Part shown: in pieces, positions 12,953 through 25,526 of the stretch
How positions within the stretch are numbered: the stretch's first letter is position 1
How the letters are laid out: the number at the start of each line of letters is the position of its first letter
Assembly (NCBI GenBank): GCA_038501195.1
Contig: JBBPUQ010000007.1
Coordinates: 4,131,501 to 4,195,500, forward strand
Direction: 5' to 3'
DNA from: Nemania diffusa
Taxonomy: Eukaryota; Ascomycota; Sordariomycetes; Xylariales; Xylariaceae
Length of the DNA stretch: 64,000 nucleotides
The notes under the pieces: generated by a model
Told to the model about the DNA's origin: nothing
Database searches by the model: none
What the model saw: only the letters and a program-made list of their open reading frames with translations
Program-made: the position numbers and the translations under genes

Positions 12953-14674
12953 CTAACACAGATCTCTAGAATTCGCTCCGACAGCCGTGAGCGCATTGCC
13001 CGGGCAGACGGTATCGAATTCGTCGACGGAAAACGAGGCCATCCAGTCGAACTTGTTGTCGTCGGGCGTGTAGTGGAACGTCCAGCCCGTGACGGCGGCA
13101 CGGCAGGCGCGCATCTTCTCCAGCAGGTGGATGCCTGACGACCCTAAGTCGTCATCGCGCAGGCCGCGGCCGTGCATCGAGCAGGAGGAGTAGAAGAAGT
13201 TTTCTTTGAGTATGCAGGCCGTCGAGACTTGATCAATTTCACGTTAGTTATGGCATGCCATGTTATGAAAGAGGGAGAAATACGCACCCCAGTCCTGCAA
13301 CACCTGGTCTAGCCGCACACTATCTAGCGCGACGCCGGCGTATTGGAAGAGAGGGTCCTGTGCTGAGGCGGGCAGCGCGAGGCGCGTGCCGCAGTCGATG
13401 CGCACGAAGACGGTGTGGCCGTAGGCTGAGGGGTTGCGTGAGGGACCGCCGTAGGTCTCGTCGGCGCAGTAGTTTCCTGTTGTTGAGGAGGGGCTTTGGC
13501 AGTAGGGTGTGCCGCCGGGTACGAGGGGTTCGTGGCGGGTTGCGAGGGTTAGGGAGCCGCTGGTTGTTATTAGGTTTTTTTACTTTGTTGTTTCTCTTCG
13601 TTTTGGATTAGAGGAAGGGGATTCGAAGTTAGAAGTTCAGAGTGTCAGGGAAGGGAGATGGAGAGAAGAATGATGTATGGGGTCTGAGCTGATATTCTCT
13701 TTGCAGGAGGATGAGTTTGGATTTGAATATGGCGGTGGTGACAGCTGAGAGAGTCTATGGTAAGGCAAGTAGACAACCACATCCTCCCCTTAGCCTCAAG
13801 AATCAAAGCAATCGGAGCTAACAACGCAAGACAGGAACAAGAAAAGAGAAAACTCACCAAACCTCCTTCCTCGTCCCAATCCATGTAAAATACCCACACT
13901 CGCCCTCTCCGATCGTGACGTCGGCATCGTCCACAACTACGGTCTGCTGGCTGGGATCGAAGCCGCCCGAGACGCCGTGCTCGAGCGCCGACGTCGCGGC
14001 CTCGTCGCCGCTCCACGAGCTCGCGACCTGCACCGTGAGGCCGGGCGGGATCGAGCAGCGGCGGGGGCCGCGGCAGTACGTGTTCGGGATCGGGACCTCC
14101 TCCGTCGGGAAGAACGTGGTTCCTAGGTTCGGAGGTGGTGTTAGTATACACAATGCTGACATGGGTAAGGATAGGCTGGCGAGAAGGGGTGAGAAAGACT
14201 AAGACATGAAAACACCATAGGATATAGATAAGGGGTGTGCAAATATTATGAAAAAATCAGCTCAAGGGCCCAGAGGCTCGGGAGCCAATGACGTTGGCTG
14301 AGAGGTTGTTGAAACCACCAGATGGAGGAGAATAGCCTCAACTTACGGACTTGGCAGAAAAAACTACATTGAGTATCCTCTGTCTGCTTCATGGCCCAGT
14401 CGCACGTGCCGTCTGGGAGGAACTGGTTGATGGCCGGGCATTCCGCCTCGTAGTACTCCTTGCCGAGCTCGAAGGTCGTCGTGCCGTTGCACGGGTCACC
14501 GGCCTCGAGCCACTGGGGCGTGACGGGGGCACCGCCATTGCTGATGCTGGTGTTGGTGCTGATGTTGTGGTAAGCGTGGATGTGAACATCAGAGCTTGCG
14601 GGTGGTGGTGTGCGCAAGGACTGCGAGATCTGGACCACAAGGGCCCAGATGAGGGCTTTGTAGGGAGGTTGCAT
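12953..14674 (-). CDS. Cys-rich secreted hypothetical protein, 379 aa
   Basis: Four exons, join(12953..13227, 13288..13559, 13858..14122, 14347..14674), give 379 residues. Each junction is GT-AG and keeps frame: the exons read on as QVRTTFFPTEE, EVCGSLTLATRHE and LQDWVSTACILKENF. The N-terminus MQPPYKALIWALVVQISQSL is a likely signal peptide. The mature part has about 17 cysteines in pairs (CNGTT...ECPAI...TCDWA...QCSFFC; TYCRG..RCSIP; YCQSP; NYCADE; IDCGTR; SSCSM; TVCPGN; final C) and N-glycosylation sequons, fitting an extracellular disulphide-rich protein. I do not recognise the family and assign no function. The 298-bp intron 3 side (13560-13857) is long for this locus, so an extra small exon there is possible. 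Confidence 0.75.
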
Positions 14675-15620
14675 GGTGAGGAAGGAAGAAAGAAAAAAAA
14701 GAGAAGACGAAAATAAGTGAAAAGAGAGAGGGAGAGGCAGTGTTTTTAGACAGCGAGATGGTATTTCTTGTGTTGTAAGTGAGCGAGAGGAGGGGTGAGG
14801 GACGGAGGCGCTTGGATGGGAGAGTCGAGAGAGATGTGGACGTGGGCTTGGATTAAGCGAGCTTTTGTCGTTTTGTGCTCAGCTTGATGAATTATCGTAG
14901 ATTGTTTGCGATTCTCGTCTCGTAGAAGACCTACTGCGGTGTAATTGTTGACTAATAGATAACCACCTTGTTGGAAGCTGCTTGTGTAGCGAGTAGCTGT
15001 GAGTGCTCTAGTTCCAGTTACTGAGTATTGAATTTTGATCAAACCCAATCCGGCGCCTTAAGGAGACAAATCAAGATTAATAGGATATGGGATCGAGCAC
15101 ATATCTAGTCGTAAGGTTGTGAGAATAGTAGAGAGGGAGGTACTTGATGAAGTAGCTAAGTGCCCCTTATGTGCTGCCATTGCTATGCAGAAAAGAAACG
15201 GAATAACGGAATAAGTGTAGGTTCAGTTGTTATGTAACTGAATACCAGTTTGGGAAACTCCCAAGCTTGGTTATGGGTATGAACCCCTGGTGTGATATCA
15301 TGAGGTAAGAATGCGTAGTCGTCTTGGGTGGACTATATGAGTATATTATCCCCATATTAGCATTGCATATACTCCTAGAAGCTCACAATACACATGTTTA
15401 ATCGATTTAGAAAGAGGCTATAAGATGGTATTGAGACGAGTGCTCAAAAAGGAGCTTCCAATATTGAAGCTTCGGTGCCTGTATTAAGTCGTAATGGTAG
15501 AATCCCAAAATGCTGGGCCCATACCTTGTAGTCATACAATTCCATAACGCCGTGCAATGCAAGACCCGGTATGTCCGCCATATCCATATAATAAACATCA
15601 TGACTGGGAAAGGAGAGCTT
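14675..15620. other. Intergenic DNA, no gene seen
   Basis: Upstream flank of the secreted-protein gene (with a purine-rich tract near 14685-14735) running to the 3' end of SYS1. No supported coding sequence. Confidence 0.5.
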
Positions 15621-16370
15621 TTATTTATCGGCGTCGCCCTTCAAGCCGACCATCTCGTATTCTCCTGCGCCATCGCGACCTCTGCCTCTTCCACGGCTCC
15701 TCGAGAAGCCCATCTCTTCATCACCCGGGTCGCCACTATCAAGCCCGCTTTCTAAGGATCCGTTGCTATTCTCGCCGCCGCCGGTGCTTCTCCCAACTCC
15801 ACCAAACGTGATCGGCCGCAGTTCTCTCCAGCGACACCCGTATGTCCCGCCCGCAACAGTGATGGTGCCAGATACAAGCATTGTGACCCACCAAGCGGCG
15901 TTGCGTGGTATGTAGCCAGTGTATAAAAAGACGATGATGAGATGTATGAAGTGGAGGGTGAGGCAGAAATCGAGGACGAGTTTCGATCGGGATATCAAGA
16001 TAACTAATGCAACCACTCTGTCGTAGGATTTTATTAGCAACTGCTCAATATATCGTACGAAAGATGTGACAAGAAAGCAAGAGAGCGTAGAGGAGGAGAG
16101 GGTAAGGGCTAAAAGCACATACATGGCACCAGCGCAACATAACCATACGAAGCCTATCAGCCAGCCCTGCGTATTATCACCACGCAAACTAGCCCAGCCA
16201 AAAACAAGATCCAGGTTGAACTGTAAACCCATGACGAGCGATGTGAAGAGCATCAGCAGTAGCGCGACGCTGTAGTATATGCCTTGTAACGCTGCGATCT
16301 GGCCGAGGATGCGCAGGGGCGGGAGTTCGGCGATGGCGCCGGACCGTGGCGGACGTCTCCGTCTCGCCAT
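15621..16370 (-). CDS. SYS1: Golgi membrane protein SYS1 homologue
   Basis: SYS1 is an integral Golgi membrane protein that recruits the Arl3/Arl1 GTPase cascade in trans-Golgi traffic. Two exons, join(15621..16017, 16123..16370), give 214 residues. The unspliced frame is also open, but removing a 105-bp intron (GTATGT donor, branch GCTAATA, CAG acceptor) deletes an unrelated insert and restores FVWLCCAGAIVVALVILISR. Four hydrophobic segments are visible, with the family stretches RILGQIAALQGIYY, RSKLVLDFCLTLHFIHLIIV and GYIPRNAAWWVTMLVSG, followed by CRWRELRPITFGG. The C-terminal 60 residues are a Gly/Ser/Arg-rich cytosolic tail. The assignment rests on these motifs from memory of the family. 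Confidence 0.9.
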   Translation of the reverse strand: MARRRRPPRSGAIAELPPLRILGQIAALQGIYYSVALLLMLFTSLVMGLQFNLDLVFGWASLRGDNTQGWLIGFVWLCCAGAMYVLLALTLSSSTLSCFLVTSFVRYIEQLLIKSYDRVVALVILISRSKLVLDFCLTLHFIHLIIVFLYTGYIPRNAAWWVTMLVSGTITVAGGTYGCRWRELRPITFGGVGRSTGGGENSNGSLESGLDSGDPGDEEMGFSRSRGRGRGRDGAGEYEMVGLKGDADK

Positions 16371-17109
16371 ATTTTATTTATTTAATTAGAAGAGCGAAAG
16401 GTCGACCTTCAAGTCGCAAAGATCCAGCTCGTCGAGGAAGAAAATGTACAGGGTCGTCGAATGAATGCTAGGACTAAGAGGCGTAAGAGCGTGAATGTCG
16501 TGCTTCGAATCTATAAGCTGATCATGACGCGTTCGTATGCAATTTTGTGGGTTCCTCGTTGTCACAAAATGTCGAGATGGATGTGGAGTTTGGAAATGTA
16601 CAGGTTTGTTTGATCGATGTATAGTGTCGTAAGGAGTGCGTTATGGTTCGAAGGCGCTTCAAGTTGTAGGTATTAAAAGTTATAGTCGAGGTAACTACTT
16701 ACTATAAAATCAGGCACGGGAAAGGAGACGTTAGTAAAGTAAGTTGGGGGCGGCAGCTCAGTTCTTGGGACCTATCTAACCGAGAATAGACTAGCCTAAC
16801 GGCCACATGGCGCTCAATTGATGGAAGCAAGTGATCGTTTACTGCATATATGTATCTTTTATGTGGGGACCTAAGCAAGTACCTAGTGTATTCTTGTAAT
16901 GAGCTCTTCCTCGGTAAGGTACCTATGTGGGGTTCTATGTAAAGTACCAATTTCATCATCGGAATCTCTAACATTATAACTCGATTAACTCTGTTTGTCG
17001 ATCGGCTTTACTTCGAGGTTCGACCTGTAGCTCTACAACATTCATAGCCACTCGAGTACAGCATTGTATCATCCTACCACCGAGCCCAATCAGAATCAGA
17101 GGACTGAAG
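16371..17109. other. Divergent promoter region SYS1/COA6
   Basis: About 740 bp between the divergent SYS1 (-) and COA6 (+) genes; presumably holds both promoters. No TATA box or other site could be assigned with confidence and no further exon is seen. Confidence 0.5.
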
Positions 17110-17539
17110 ATGGGGCTATTCGGCCTATTCTCGTCTCAGGACGAGAAGCGCAAAGAAGAGGTGCGCACAGGAGCTCGAGCCCCCGACCGCAGCGAGAGGA
17201 GGCAGTGCTGGGACGCGCGAGACAACTTCTACAAGTGCCTAGACAAGCATGAGGTTATCGACTCGATCACCGGCGAGGGCAAGAAGACGGCCGACAAGCA
17301 CTGCGCTCAGGAAGACCAGGCCTTTCAGAACAACTGCGCAACTGCCTGGGTGAGCCTCCTTCTCTCCTTCACATCTTCCTTCTGTTCTCTCTTCGTCTTG
17401 GGTTGAAGCACCTCCCCACTAACTCAATGGAATCCCGTGCTAGGTCACATACTTTAAGAAATATCGGGTTGCCGAGTACCAGAAGAAGAAGACCCTCGAG
17501 CGCCTGCAAAAGGAGGGCGCGAAGAGGGTTGATATGTAG
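17110..17539 (+). CDS. COA6: Cytochrome c oxidase assembly factor 6 (COX6B/Cox12-fold)
   Basis: Small intermembrane-space protein that helps deliver copper to the Cu-A centre of cytochrome oxidase subunit 2. Two exons, join(17110..17349, 17444..17539), give 111 residues; the 94-bp intron starts GTGAGC and ends CTAG. The paired cysteines are CWDARDNFYKC (CX9C) and CAQEDQAFQNNC (CX10C), the spacing typical of Coa6, and they sit in a helical hairpin importable by Mia40. The exon 2 sequence VTYFKKYRVAEYQKKKTLER is the usual family C-terminus. The unspliced frame would lose this tail. No presequence, as expected for a Mia40 substrate. Confidence 0.93.
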
Positions 17540-18159
17540 GGTAGTAACTCTGGTCTAGCGGGCCACGGGGCTCGACCATTTGGCAATAAGCTCGGTTTCT
17601 GATCATTTGCTATAAACTCTGCATGGCGCAAGTAGTGCGTCGAGTTTGCGGTGATGGCGTCAAAGAGAGGAGAGCCGGTTCTTGTATTATGTGATGTATG
17701 TATACTGTTGTCTGTTATCTTGCCATGCATGGAGTGGCGTTCTGGTTACGAAGGGAAAATTCACGCCAATCACTTCTTTGATATGCCTAATTTGACAGTC
17801 CTCGAGAACTGGAGCCACCGCCGATGAGCTGTCCTATATGGGTGCGCTCGATGTCCCGAACCAACCTTCTCCGTCGTTCAGCTACCCCGGGCCGGGACAG
17901 CCGCAAGACATTTGCAGTTTAGAATCGAAGCATTACCGATTCACATATAGTCAGTCTTCTCGGTAGAACATGTTTCAAGGCTGGACTTCCCGCATTTATC
18001 TAGGATAGATTATGTATGAATCAGCCTCATGAAGCTGGTCATCGCACCTCGATTGCAGGCCGCTTTGTTACCGAGTTGAATAAACTTTTTATTCAACAAG
18101 GCTCAACCCTATTCTATTACACGAGAACCCTTGGTGTTAGGTCTGTATGACACCTATCC
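17540..18159. other. 3' flank of COA6, no gene seen
   Basis: Non-coding so far as can be judged. A short palindromic stretch GAATAAACTTTTTATTC lies near 18077-18093. Confidence 0.45.
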
Positions 18160-18366
18160 CTAACCTGCGATAGTAACCATTAATACCCAACTCCAGGATA
18201 ATGGAACATTTTCATGAGCCACCTCTAGGTTATTAAGAGGCTTCTCATCCTTAAGCTTATAGGCACTCTCTGTGATATCATCAATATCCTCTAAAATCTT
18301 CGATAATTCAGAACCACCCACGACGGTATCTGAAATAGAGTGTAGTTGCTGATAGAGTTGTATGTA
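18160..18366 (-). pseudogene. Possible exon relic, 68 codons
   Basis: A minus-strand frame open from a TAG (also a usable AG acceptor) at 18367 to a stop at 18160 reads as balanced, protein-like sequence (for example SELSKILEDIDDITESAYK, then VPLSWSWVLMVTIAG). It has no start codon and no clear upstream exon, and the surrounding DNA is AT-rich and broken by stops. Best read as a fragment of a decayed gene; it could also be chance. No family recognised. Confidence 0.25.
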
Positions 18367-21074
18367 CTATGCACTATAATGCCCTCTCACAAATGAAACG
18401 GGAGGGTGAAAAGCAACAATCACGAAGGAAGACGCCATCAAAAAGCAGCGGCCAAATGAGTATGGTTACTCTGTATGTAAAAACTACAAAAGTCTTGTGG
18501 ACTCTTATCAGAGACACTTTTAAACCATATCTGCCCAACATGTTGTACAAAAGCCAGGGGGTAGCCGGAACACCCGCTGCCGCTATTGATCCCCGCGTTG
18601 ACTAACTCTATGTTCGTGTAACGGAGTCTGATACGTCGCGCGCGAAGATCGGCTGCTCACTTTTTAAATTGTATCATCAAGGTATGTACACGTACGTAGG
18701 TAAGTTAGATGGTAAGAAGTGCCATGAGCGAAGAGGAATGCTTTCATTGCTTGTGTGAATGCATGCTTCCTTCGTATTCTTATACTTATTCCGGACTTTG
18801 ATACGGGGAGTCTTGTCAGCAGAGATATGATATCCCTTGATATTCTTGGCGTCAGCTTGTCACCATGCTAGTGTAGTAGGCTAATGCACCGGAATACATA
18901 GTCAGTACTGTCAGCAGAATCCGAACGGCGTACATCAACATATAGTACCTAACTTATGTGAAGAATCCGCTATGCGATGGAAATAGAAGAAAAAAACATT
19001 GCATCAGTATATCTGATTGGCTGTGTACGTTTTACTCTACATACACGAGAATGTGAACACAAGGCCATGGTATATAAAAGATCGCAAGCCCGGTTCCCTC
19101 AGCAACTTGTTTCAAATCTCGACTTTGCAAATCCATTGGAATTCCAGGGCCCCGGAATATTGTGATATGTAGGTACTGCACTAAGAATAAAACAGAAATC
19201 ATGGACCCTAACCGCGAGCTCCTCCCCCTTTACTAGGATTGGGTACTAGCTGCCCTTACATAATAGATGAAGAGTTTCATACTACAACGGTATGACCTCA
19301 GTGTAATAACTCACTTTATTTACTTATTATGTGTACTAGCCTGGACAAGTAATATAATACGTCTAAAGTAACCATTATAGGTATTGTCTGGTTGGATTTC
19401 TCTGAGTTGATTTGTCAATTGAATCAATGTTTGGTTGTTTTGTACTATAAGACATATAAAGCAGGAGGTAGATAGGAAGGATCTTAAGGTAGTGTTGTAG
19501 GTGCTAGGATAGAGGGAGCAGGGGTAGACCACGATATTTCATCTAGAAGACCCGCGAGTTCGGATATGCGGCATAAGTGTGCATTTGAGGATCTGCGAGG
19601 CGTCGAAAGCTTCTTAGCTGCACAGAGTTCAATGGGCAGGTGCTCTGATTGGAACCAGACAGCGCCTCAGCTGGGGAGCGATTCCATACACCACTTATCT
19701 ACATATGGCATGGTAAGTGGATACGAGGGGGTGTACTGCACTGTATGCTCATACAGTGTGTGTGTGGTTTTGGGCGCCAATGTTCCTCGGTGCTGAGTAG
19801 GAACCATGCAGGTGTTATACTTAGGTACCTATCTTACCTACATCACCTGCAGCATCTGCAGCTGGGTACCTGTCATCTAACGCAGTCTGACAGCCTCTCC
19901 TTCACATGCTCTGTGAATGCTGATTATTGCTATGTCATGCACGACATAAAGAACAATTAGTATAAAAACATAGATGGAACCACAACATGGAGAAATGAGA
20001 GAGAAAAAAATGCCCCGAAAAAAATTGAATTGACTTGACTAGTTTTAGGCAGATACATATACATACCAGTGGTTTAGACGTGATAAGAGTTGATCTTAAC
20101 TCCCTCAGGTACCTTACCCTGACTTGAGAGTTAAGTCGGTACCTGCGTACGTATACATAGAAGAAGCATTTGATACATACATCCTATTATGTCGGTATGT
20201 AGGTAGTAGTTCCTCTTACATATTGCCTCAGTTGCAGGACCAGGTAATCTACTAAGTATGCAGTACGATAATCCAGCTGGTTGATTGCTTTACCTGCAAT
20301 TGTACAGACCTAGGTGCGGACAAGTGAACATCCCGTGGCTGTGCATTATGTGCTGTAATTTCAATTTCAGCAATACGGGCCCCACCCTCTCAGCAGTTCA
20401 AGGTGCTGGCCAGCGAACCTGGAAGCAACCACGGCGAACTTGAATCCATCCAATCTCTACCTACCATTATAGTACATAGCCCTGCGGACCCTGCGACGCT
20501 ACCACCCTACCAGCCCAAAGCCCAGCCGGACCAGCCCAGCCGTGCCACTGTCTTGTCCACGTTCTCTCTGCCGTAGGTACTGTAGGTAGGTACTGTACCG
20601 TTTCTACTGTACCGTTTCTAGTGCCAGCCAGTACCAAAATCCCAGTCCCACACAAACGACAGCTCTTCAATCTCAATCTCACTCACATCGCCAACTCCCC
20701 TATCTTCTTCATCCAACCTATCTCCTCTTCCCATATCACACCCTCATAGCCCGACCAGCTGGTCGGTAGTACTACAACCATACGATTCAATACAATTCGG
20801 CTACAGCAACAGTACTAGCCTCTGCGATATACAAAATTAATCCTACTAGAGAGTCAGCGGCCTACGGCACTTCGTGCAGTGTCGACCCGAGTGAATGCTT
20901 ACCTAACGAACCGATTGAGACCTGTCGTCTCGCACCAACACGCCGCCCGATACCGATCTCGTCGGTTAGCTGTGCCGCAAGATTCGCCCTTCTCCAGTTC
21001 CTCCCTTTCGCGACCCAGGTGCGGATGACGACGCAGTAGGTCCCCATTCCGAGCGGAAACAAGACACGACGACG
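18367..21074. other. Intergenic DNA and MSS4 5' region
   Basis: About 2.7 kb with no supported gene. Short TAGGTA/TACCTA words recur (18695, 19825-19850, 20195-20210, 20575-20595). The last 400 bp are pyrimidine-rich and likely include the MSS4 promoter and 5' UTR. Confidence 0.5.
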
Positions 21075-24069
21075 ATGCCCTCCTTCATGAATGACGAGAA
21101 CTCTCCCATCTACGCCCCCAACGCTGGCATCGTCCGTCTCAACCACCCCCAGGGCCAAGACCACATCGCCTCTAAGTTGGTGAACGGCCACGGCAAATCC
21201 ATCGCTAAACCACTCCCCACGCCAATTGACCACAGCAGGGAAAACTTCGATGACAACGCCTCGACACTGTCCACCCAGAGCTCCGAGCCACGGTCGCGGA
21301 TGAATGGAGACGGACCACCCCAATCAAACATGACATCGATGCCCAATGGCAATGGCAGATCGAACCAGTTTCCGAACGGCCTGCTGGGCTCGAGTCCCGG
21401 GGAAATGCAGCACACTTCGGCCTTGAAAGGGTCCGATTCACGCCCACCCGCAATAAATGGGACCACGGCATGGTCCAACGGCCTGTCTCGCCAGGACACC
21501 TCCGAGTCTTACCACAGACAAAGCTCGCTCGAGTCATCTAATAGACCATCTATGCAGCAGTCGCTTGCCGAGTCGAACCGAAGGTCCTGGACGAACACCG
21601 ATGCTTCCCCGACCGACCGTGGTGCGTACACAGCGTCTGTGACCCGCCCCTCTTTTGAAACAGCACATGGAACCCACAGCCACACGAATCCCTCGGCCTC
21701 TACATCATCAGCATTAGCACTCGACAGGTTTCAACCCCCTGAACCACAACGCTTCTCTTCACCCGCTAGCTTTCCTCCCGCGCCAACCTCCTCAGCTCCG
21801 ACACTGCACTCGACGACAGCGACGTCCGCTGGTGTAAAGCAGCGCCATACTCTCGAGGTGCCAAAGCCCCAAACTGGCAGAGGCTCGCGGGACGGAAACG
21901 ATACCGCATTCACAAGTGGCCGGTTCTCTCCCGGGCCAGCTACGGGGCCTTCCATAAGGAGAGGCTCTCTCAGCTTGGGCAGGCGAAACACGCGTTCCTT
22001 GCATTCGGAGCTGCATCGTGACGAGGTCGTGCCAGACGAAGATGCTCTACGGTGGGCCGAAGCTTACAGGCAGAAGCGGGCCAAGAAGAAGAGGCGGGAC
22101 GACGAGGACGAGGATCGAGTTTTAGTGGGAACTAAGGTCGACGAAAACCACGCCAACTGGACAACCGCCTATAACATGTTGACGGGCATCCGTGTCTCTG
22201 TCTCCCGCACCAACGCAAAGTTGGATCGACCCTTGACTAACGATGACTTCGAAGCTAAGCAGAAATCGACGTTTGACATGTATGTTAGCTCCCAACCTAC
22301 GTGCACCACTACCTCCCTTCTATTTTACTGACGCCCCGTAGCGCTGGGAATGAGCTGGTGCCCTCGGCCAAATATGACTTCAAGTTCAAGGATTATGCGC
22401 CCTGGGTTTTCCGACATCTTCGTGCCCTTTTTAGGCTGGACCCGGCCGATTATCTGATGTCGCTCACCGGCAAGTACATTCTGTCCGAGCTTGGATCTCC
22501 AGGGAAGAGTGGTAGCTTCTTTTACTTCTCGCGAGACTACAAGTACATCATCAAGACGATTCATCACGCCGAGCACAAGTTTCTGCGCAAGATCTTGAAA
22601 GACTACTATAACCACGTCATAGACAACCCGAATACCCTTCTCTCTCAGTTCTACGGCCTCCATCGAGTCAAGATGCCGTACGGCAAGAAGATCCACTTCG
22701 TCGTCATGAACAACCTCTTCCCACCTCACCGAGATATTCATACTACATTTGATCTCAAGGGCTCAACCATCGGCAGGGACTACAAGGAGGAAGATTTGGA
22801 GAACAACCCCCGAGCCACATTGAAAGATCTCAATTGGCTCCGTCGAAAGCGGCACCTTGAGCTAGGGCTCCAGAAGAGGCAGTTATTCTTACAACAGCTC
22901 CGCAACGACGTCAAGCTTATGCAGAAACTCAAGATTATGGACTACTCCCTCTTGATTGGTATACACGATTTACAAAAGGGAAATGGCGAGAACCTGCGTG
23001 ACAAGACCCTCCAAGTCTTCAACCCCGGCGGCGCAGGACAGTCGGAGGATGGTCCTGATCCCAGCCAGGTCCTTATGCGCACGCCATCTAAGCTAGAGAG
23101 TGCGCGCAAGGCTCGAGAGTTGCGGCAAATGGTGAAGGCTGAGCGACCCGTGCCGATGCGTCAGACGAGCGATAGAATGCCAGATGAGTTAGCCGAAGGC
23201 CATGTCCGAGGTGGTGTTTTCTACAACGATGATGGTGGTTTGCGGGCAACCCACGAGGATAATGCCCTCGGCGAGGAAGTATATTATTTGGGTGTCATTG
23301 ACTGTTTGACCCACGTAAGTCTGTCCTACTTCGTAATGCCCAATTTAAACAGTCCCCCCCCCCCTCTTCTTTTTGACGCCCCAATAGAAACCATACTAAC
23401 ATCTAGTCACAGTATGGTATGATAAAGAAGATCGAGAACTTTTGGAAGGGCTTATCAAGCGACCGTACTCAAATCTCAGCCCTGCCACCCCAGGAATATG
23501 GGGACCGGTTTATGAAATTCATGTCGGGAATCACGATGACGCCAGAAGAGGCCGCCCGAGACCAGAACGATCGTGCCGCTGCCGCAGCCATGGTGACAGT
23601 TGATGGGCAGGCCGCCCCACCCATGCCGTCGTATTTGCCCCCAGCACCGCCAGGGATGAGAAGTCCGACATCGCCCGAGCCTAACCCGACAGTAGAAATG
23701 GCTATCAGAAATGCCATGAAAAAGGAAAAAGATGTGACTAAGGAAGAGCAGATACCTGAAAGAAAGATGACCACATCGGTGGCGCCGCCCACTGGGAGAA
23801 CGAACTCTCATACCGTCTTGCCTGTAGTTGAAGAATCCGCAGAAGCAGCATCACTCGGAGGACGAAGCCGGACCGAGAGTACCGACACCGAGACTAGACC
23901 GTTCACTCCATCACCGAGAGAGAGACAGAATGGATTCACTGATCTGGGACCTCACGGAATCGGTGGGAGGGGTCCTCCAACACCCCCAAAGACAAGTTAT
24001 ATAGAACCGGCAAAGCCGCGTGTTAGCCGTGACGACCTAGATAAAGCACTTCCCCCTCTTCCGGCGTGA
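21075..24069 (+). CDS. MSS4: Phosphatidylinositol-4-phosphate 5-kinase, MSS4/its3 type
   Basis: Makes PI(4,5)P2 from PI4P at the plasma membrane, controlling actin, cell wall signalling and growth. Three exons, join(21075..22279, 22342..23314, 23413..24069), give 944 residues. The first 400 residues are Ser/Pro-rich and disordered, as in fungal homologues. The kinase core starts near residue 405 (NELVPSAKYDFKFKDYAPWVFRHLR); the nucleotide-binding SPGKSGS is at about 454-460, DLKGST at 539-544 and the catalytic IMDYSLL at 600-606. Exon 3 continues in phase after CLTH with YGMIKKIENFWKGL and then DRFMKFM, the end of the PIPK domain, followed by a disordered tail. Introns are 62 and 98 bp. Intron 2 contains a run of ten C. 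Assignment is secure. Confidence 0.95.
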
Positions 24070-24785
24070 ACGGTCTCAGGGGCAATGGCGTCTCTTATCC
24101 GGTAGTGGCGGTGAAAGTGTAGGGAGAATTGGAAGCTGGGACCTGGAGATGGTGGCCCACATGATACTAATGCTCATAGAATGGCGGTTGACGGTGTGGC
24201 ACTCTTAGCTCACAAGGGTTTAGACGGAAGTCAGGTCGCGTTTTGGGGTTTTGGCACTAAATTTCTATCATAGCGTCGGGGGAACTTCAGCGCAAAGAAT
24301 CCGAGAGAACTCGACCACTCACATCAAGCCCCTTCTATTTCGTCGGTACTTGTGTCTATCTAGGGCATGGCATGCCGGGGCTCGGGTCGTCTTTGTCAAA
24401 AGCTCAAGTGCATGTGGAGGAGGAGACTCAATGTCGACATGTCGACGTCTCTCCCCACCTCTCAATTTTTTTCCTTTTTATTATCGATCCCTTTTGTCCC
24501 GGCTCTTCAAGCATGTTAATCAAGTACTCAAGACATGATACCACTAAACCAATTGCATACTACATATGAATTTTACGAATAGCTCCCTTCCGCGTTTGCA
24601 TTACTTGATGTCTTGTTATAGTTAATATGATGAAAGTCTATCTCCGGAATTATGCTCCTTGAACAGTAAGGACGTTCTTTAATGACATCGAAATCATAGC
24701 TTCTATCAAGACTGTTCGCGCTCATACGAATAGCATTACTCTTCTCCTGGTAGTTTCTCTGCTACGGCAGCGCCATAGCCCCATT
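24070..24785. other. 3' flank of MSS4, no gene seen
   Basis: Spacer between the convergent MSS4 gene and the 246-aa minus-strand gene. No exon recognised. Confidence 0.5.
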
Positions 24786-25526
24786 TTAGGCCCAGAACAT
24801 TAGTTTAGACTGAGGTGCGTTGAAGCCTGGAACTACAGTGAACTGGTCACGGACGCCTTTCATTGTCATATGAACACGATCAACAGAACCATATAGCATG
24901 TCAGTCGACTGCAAAAGACCGAAAATGCCGCTAATAACAAAGGCAGCATAGTCAGAAATTGAACCTTGGCCTGTTCCTGGCAAGATGCTATACGTAAAGT
25001 TTGTTGAGCCTCCTTGGTCTGGTTCGGAAAAGTGAAGATATAGGTTCTTGAAGTGAAAAGGGACTAGCAGTGGAGATGTCCGGCTGAGAACCAAGCCATA
25101 TTGGAGACAGCGCTCAATTGTCTGATAGAGCTTTCTGATGACTGGTGCGCCCCTGTGAGTCGTGCTTATCGGAATGATGTGATATCCACTCCCGCTTTCG
25201 ATGTGGACTTTGATCACGAGGGTATTGACGTTGGACGGAGCACACGGTATCTTATGCCAGATGACATTCTTCAGAGTGCCCTTAAGCAGGCCTGGGCGCA
25301 CGAGTGCATCCATGGTATAGGTCCGACTATCCTCATCACCGAGGACCAAGATCGTGTCCATGAAGGCAGTAATCTCGTCATTGAGGTGTTTGCAGGTGAG
25401 GCGAAGATTAAACCATGGAATGACCAATGGGGTTTTGGGGGGGCGAAAGACTGTGCACCAGCCTGTTTCTAGACTATAGACGGAATGCAACCTTTTGGCC
25501 ACCACGTGGCTGAGATCAAGGTGCAT
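24786..25526 (-). CDS. Hypothetical protein, 246 aa, possibly N-terminally incomplete
   Basis: One intact frame of 246 residues. The N-terminal third (HLDLSHVVAKRLHSVY, then WFNLRLTCKHLNDEITAFM) resembles the region just after the LPPE-R-IY motif of the many fungal F-box-like or 'LPPEIR' hypothetical proteins, where a conserved TC-(K/R)-(Q/H)-(L/I)-xxE stretch follows. The usual leading motif is missing, so an upstream exon or a shortened gene is possible; the frame stays open upstream of the ATG to about 25617. The remainder is a mixed alpha/beta sequence without recognised motif. Function unknown. It sits on the border of the AT-rich transposon region. Confidence 0.6.
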   Translation of the reverse strand: MHLDLSHVVAKRLHSVYSLETGWCTVFRPPKTPLVIPWFNLRLTCKHLNDEITAFMDTILVLGDEDSRTYTMDALVRPGLLKGTLKNVIWHKIPCAPSNVNTLVIKVHIESGSGYHIIPISTTHRGAPVIRKLYQTIERCLQYGLVLSRTSPLLVPFHFKNLYLHFSEPDQGGSTNFTYSILPGTGQGSISDYAAFVISGIFGLLQSTDMLYGSVDRVHMTMKGVRDQFTVVPGFNAPQSKLMFWA

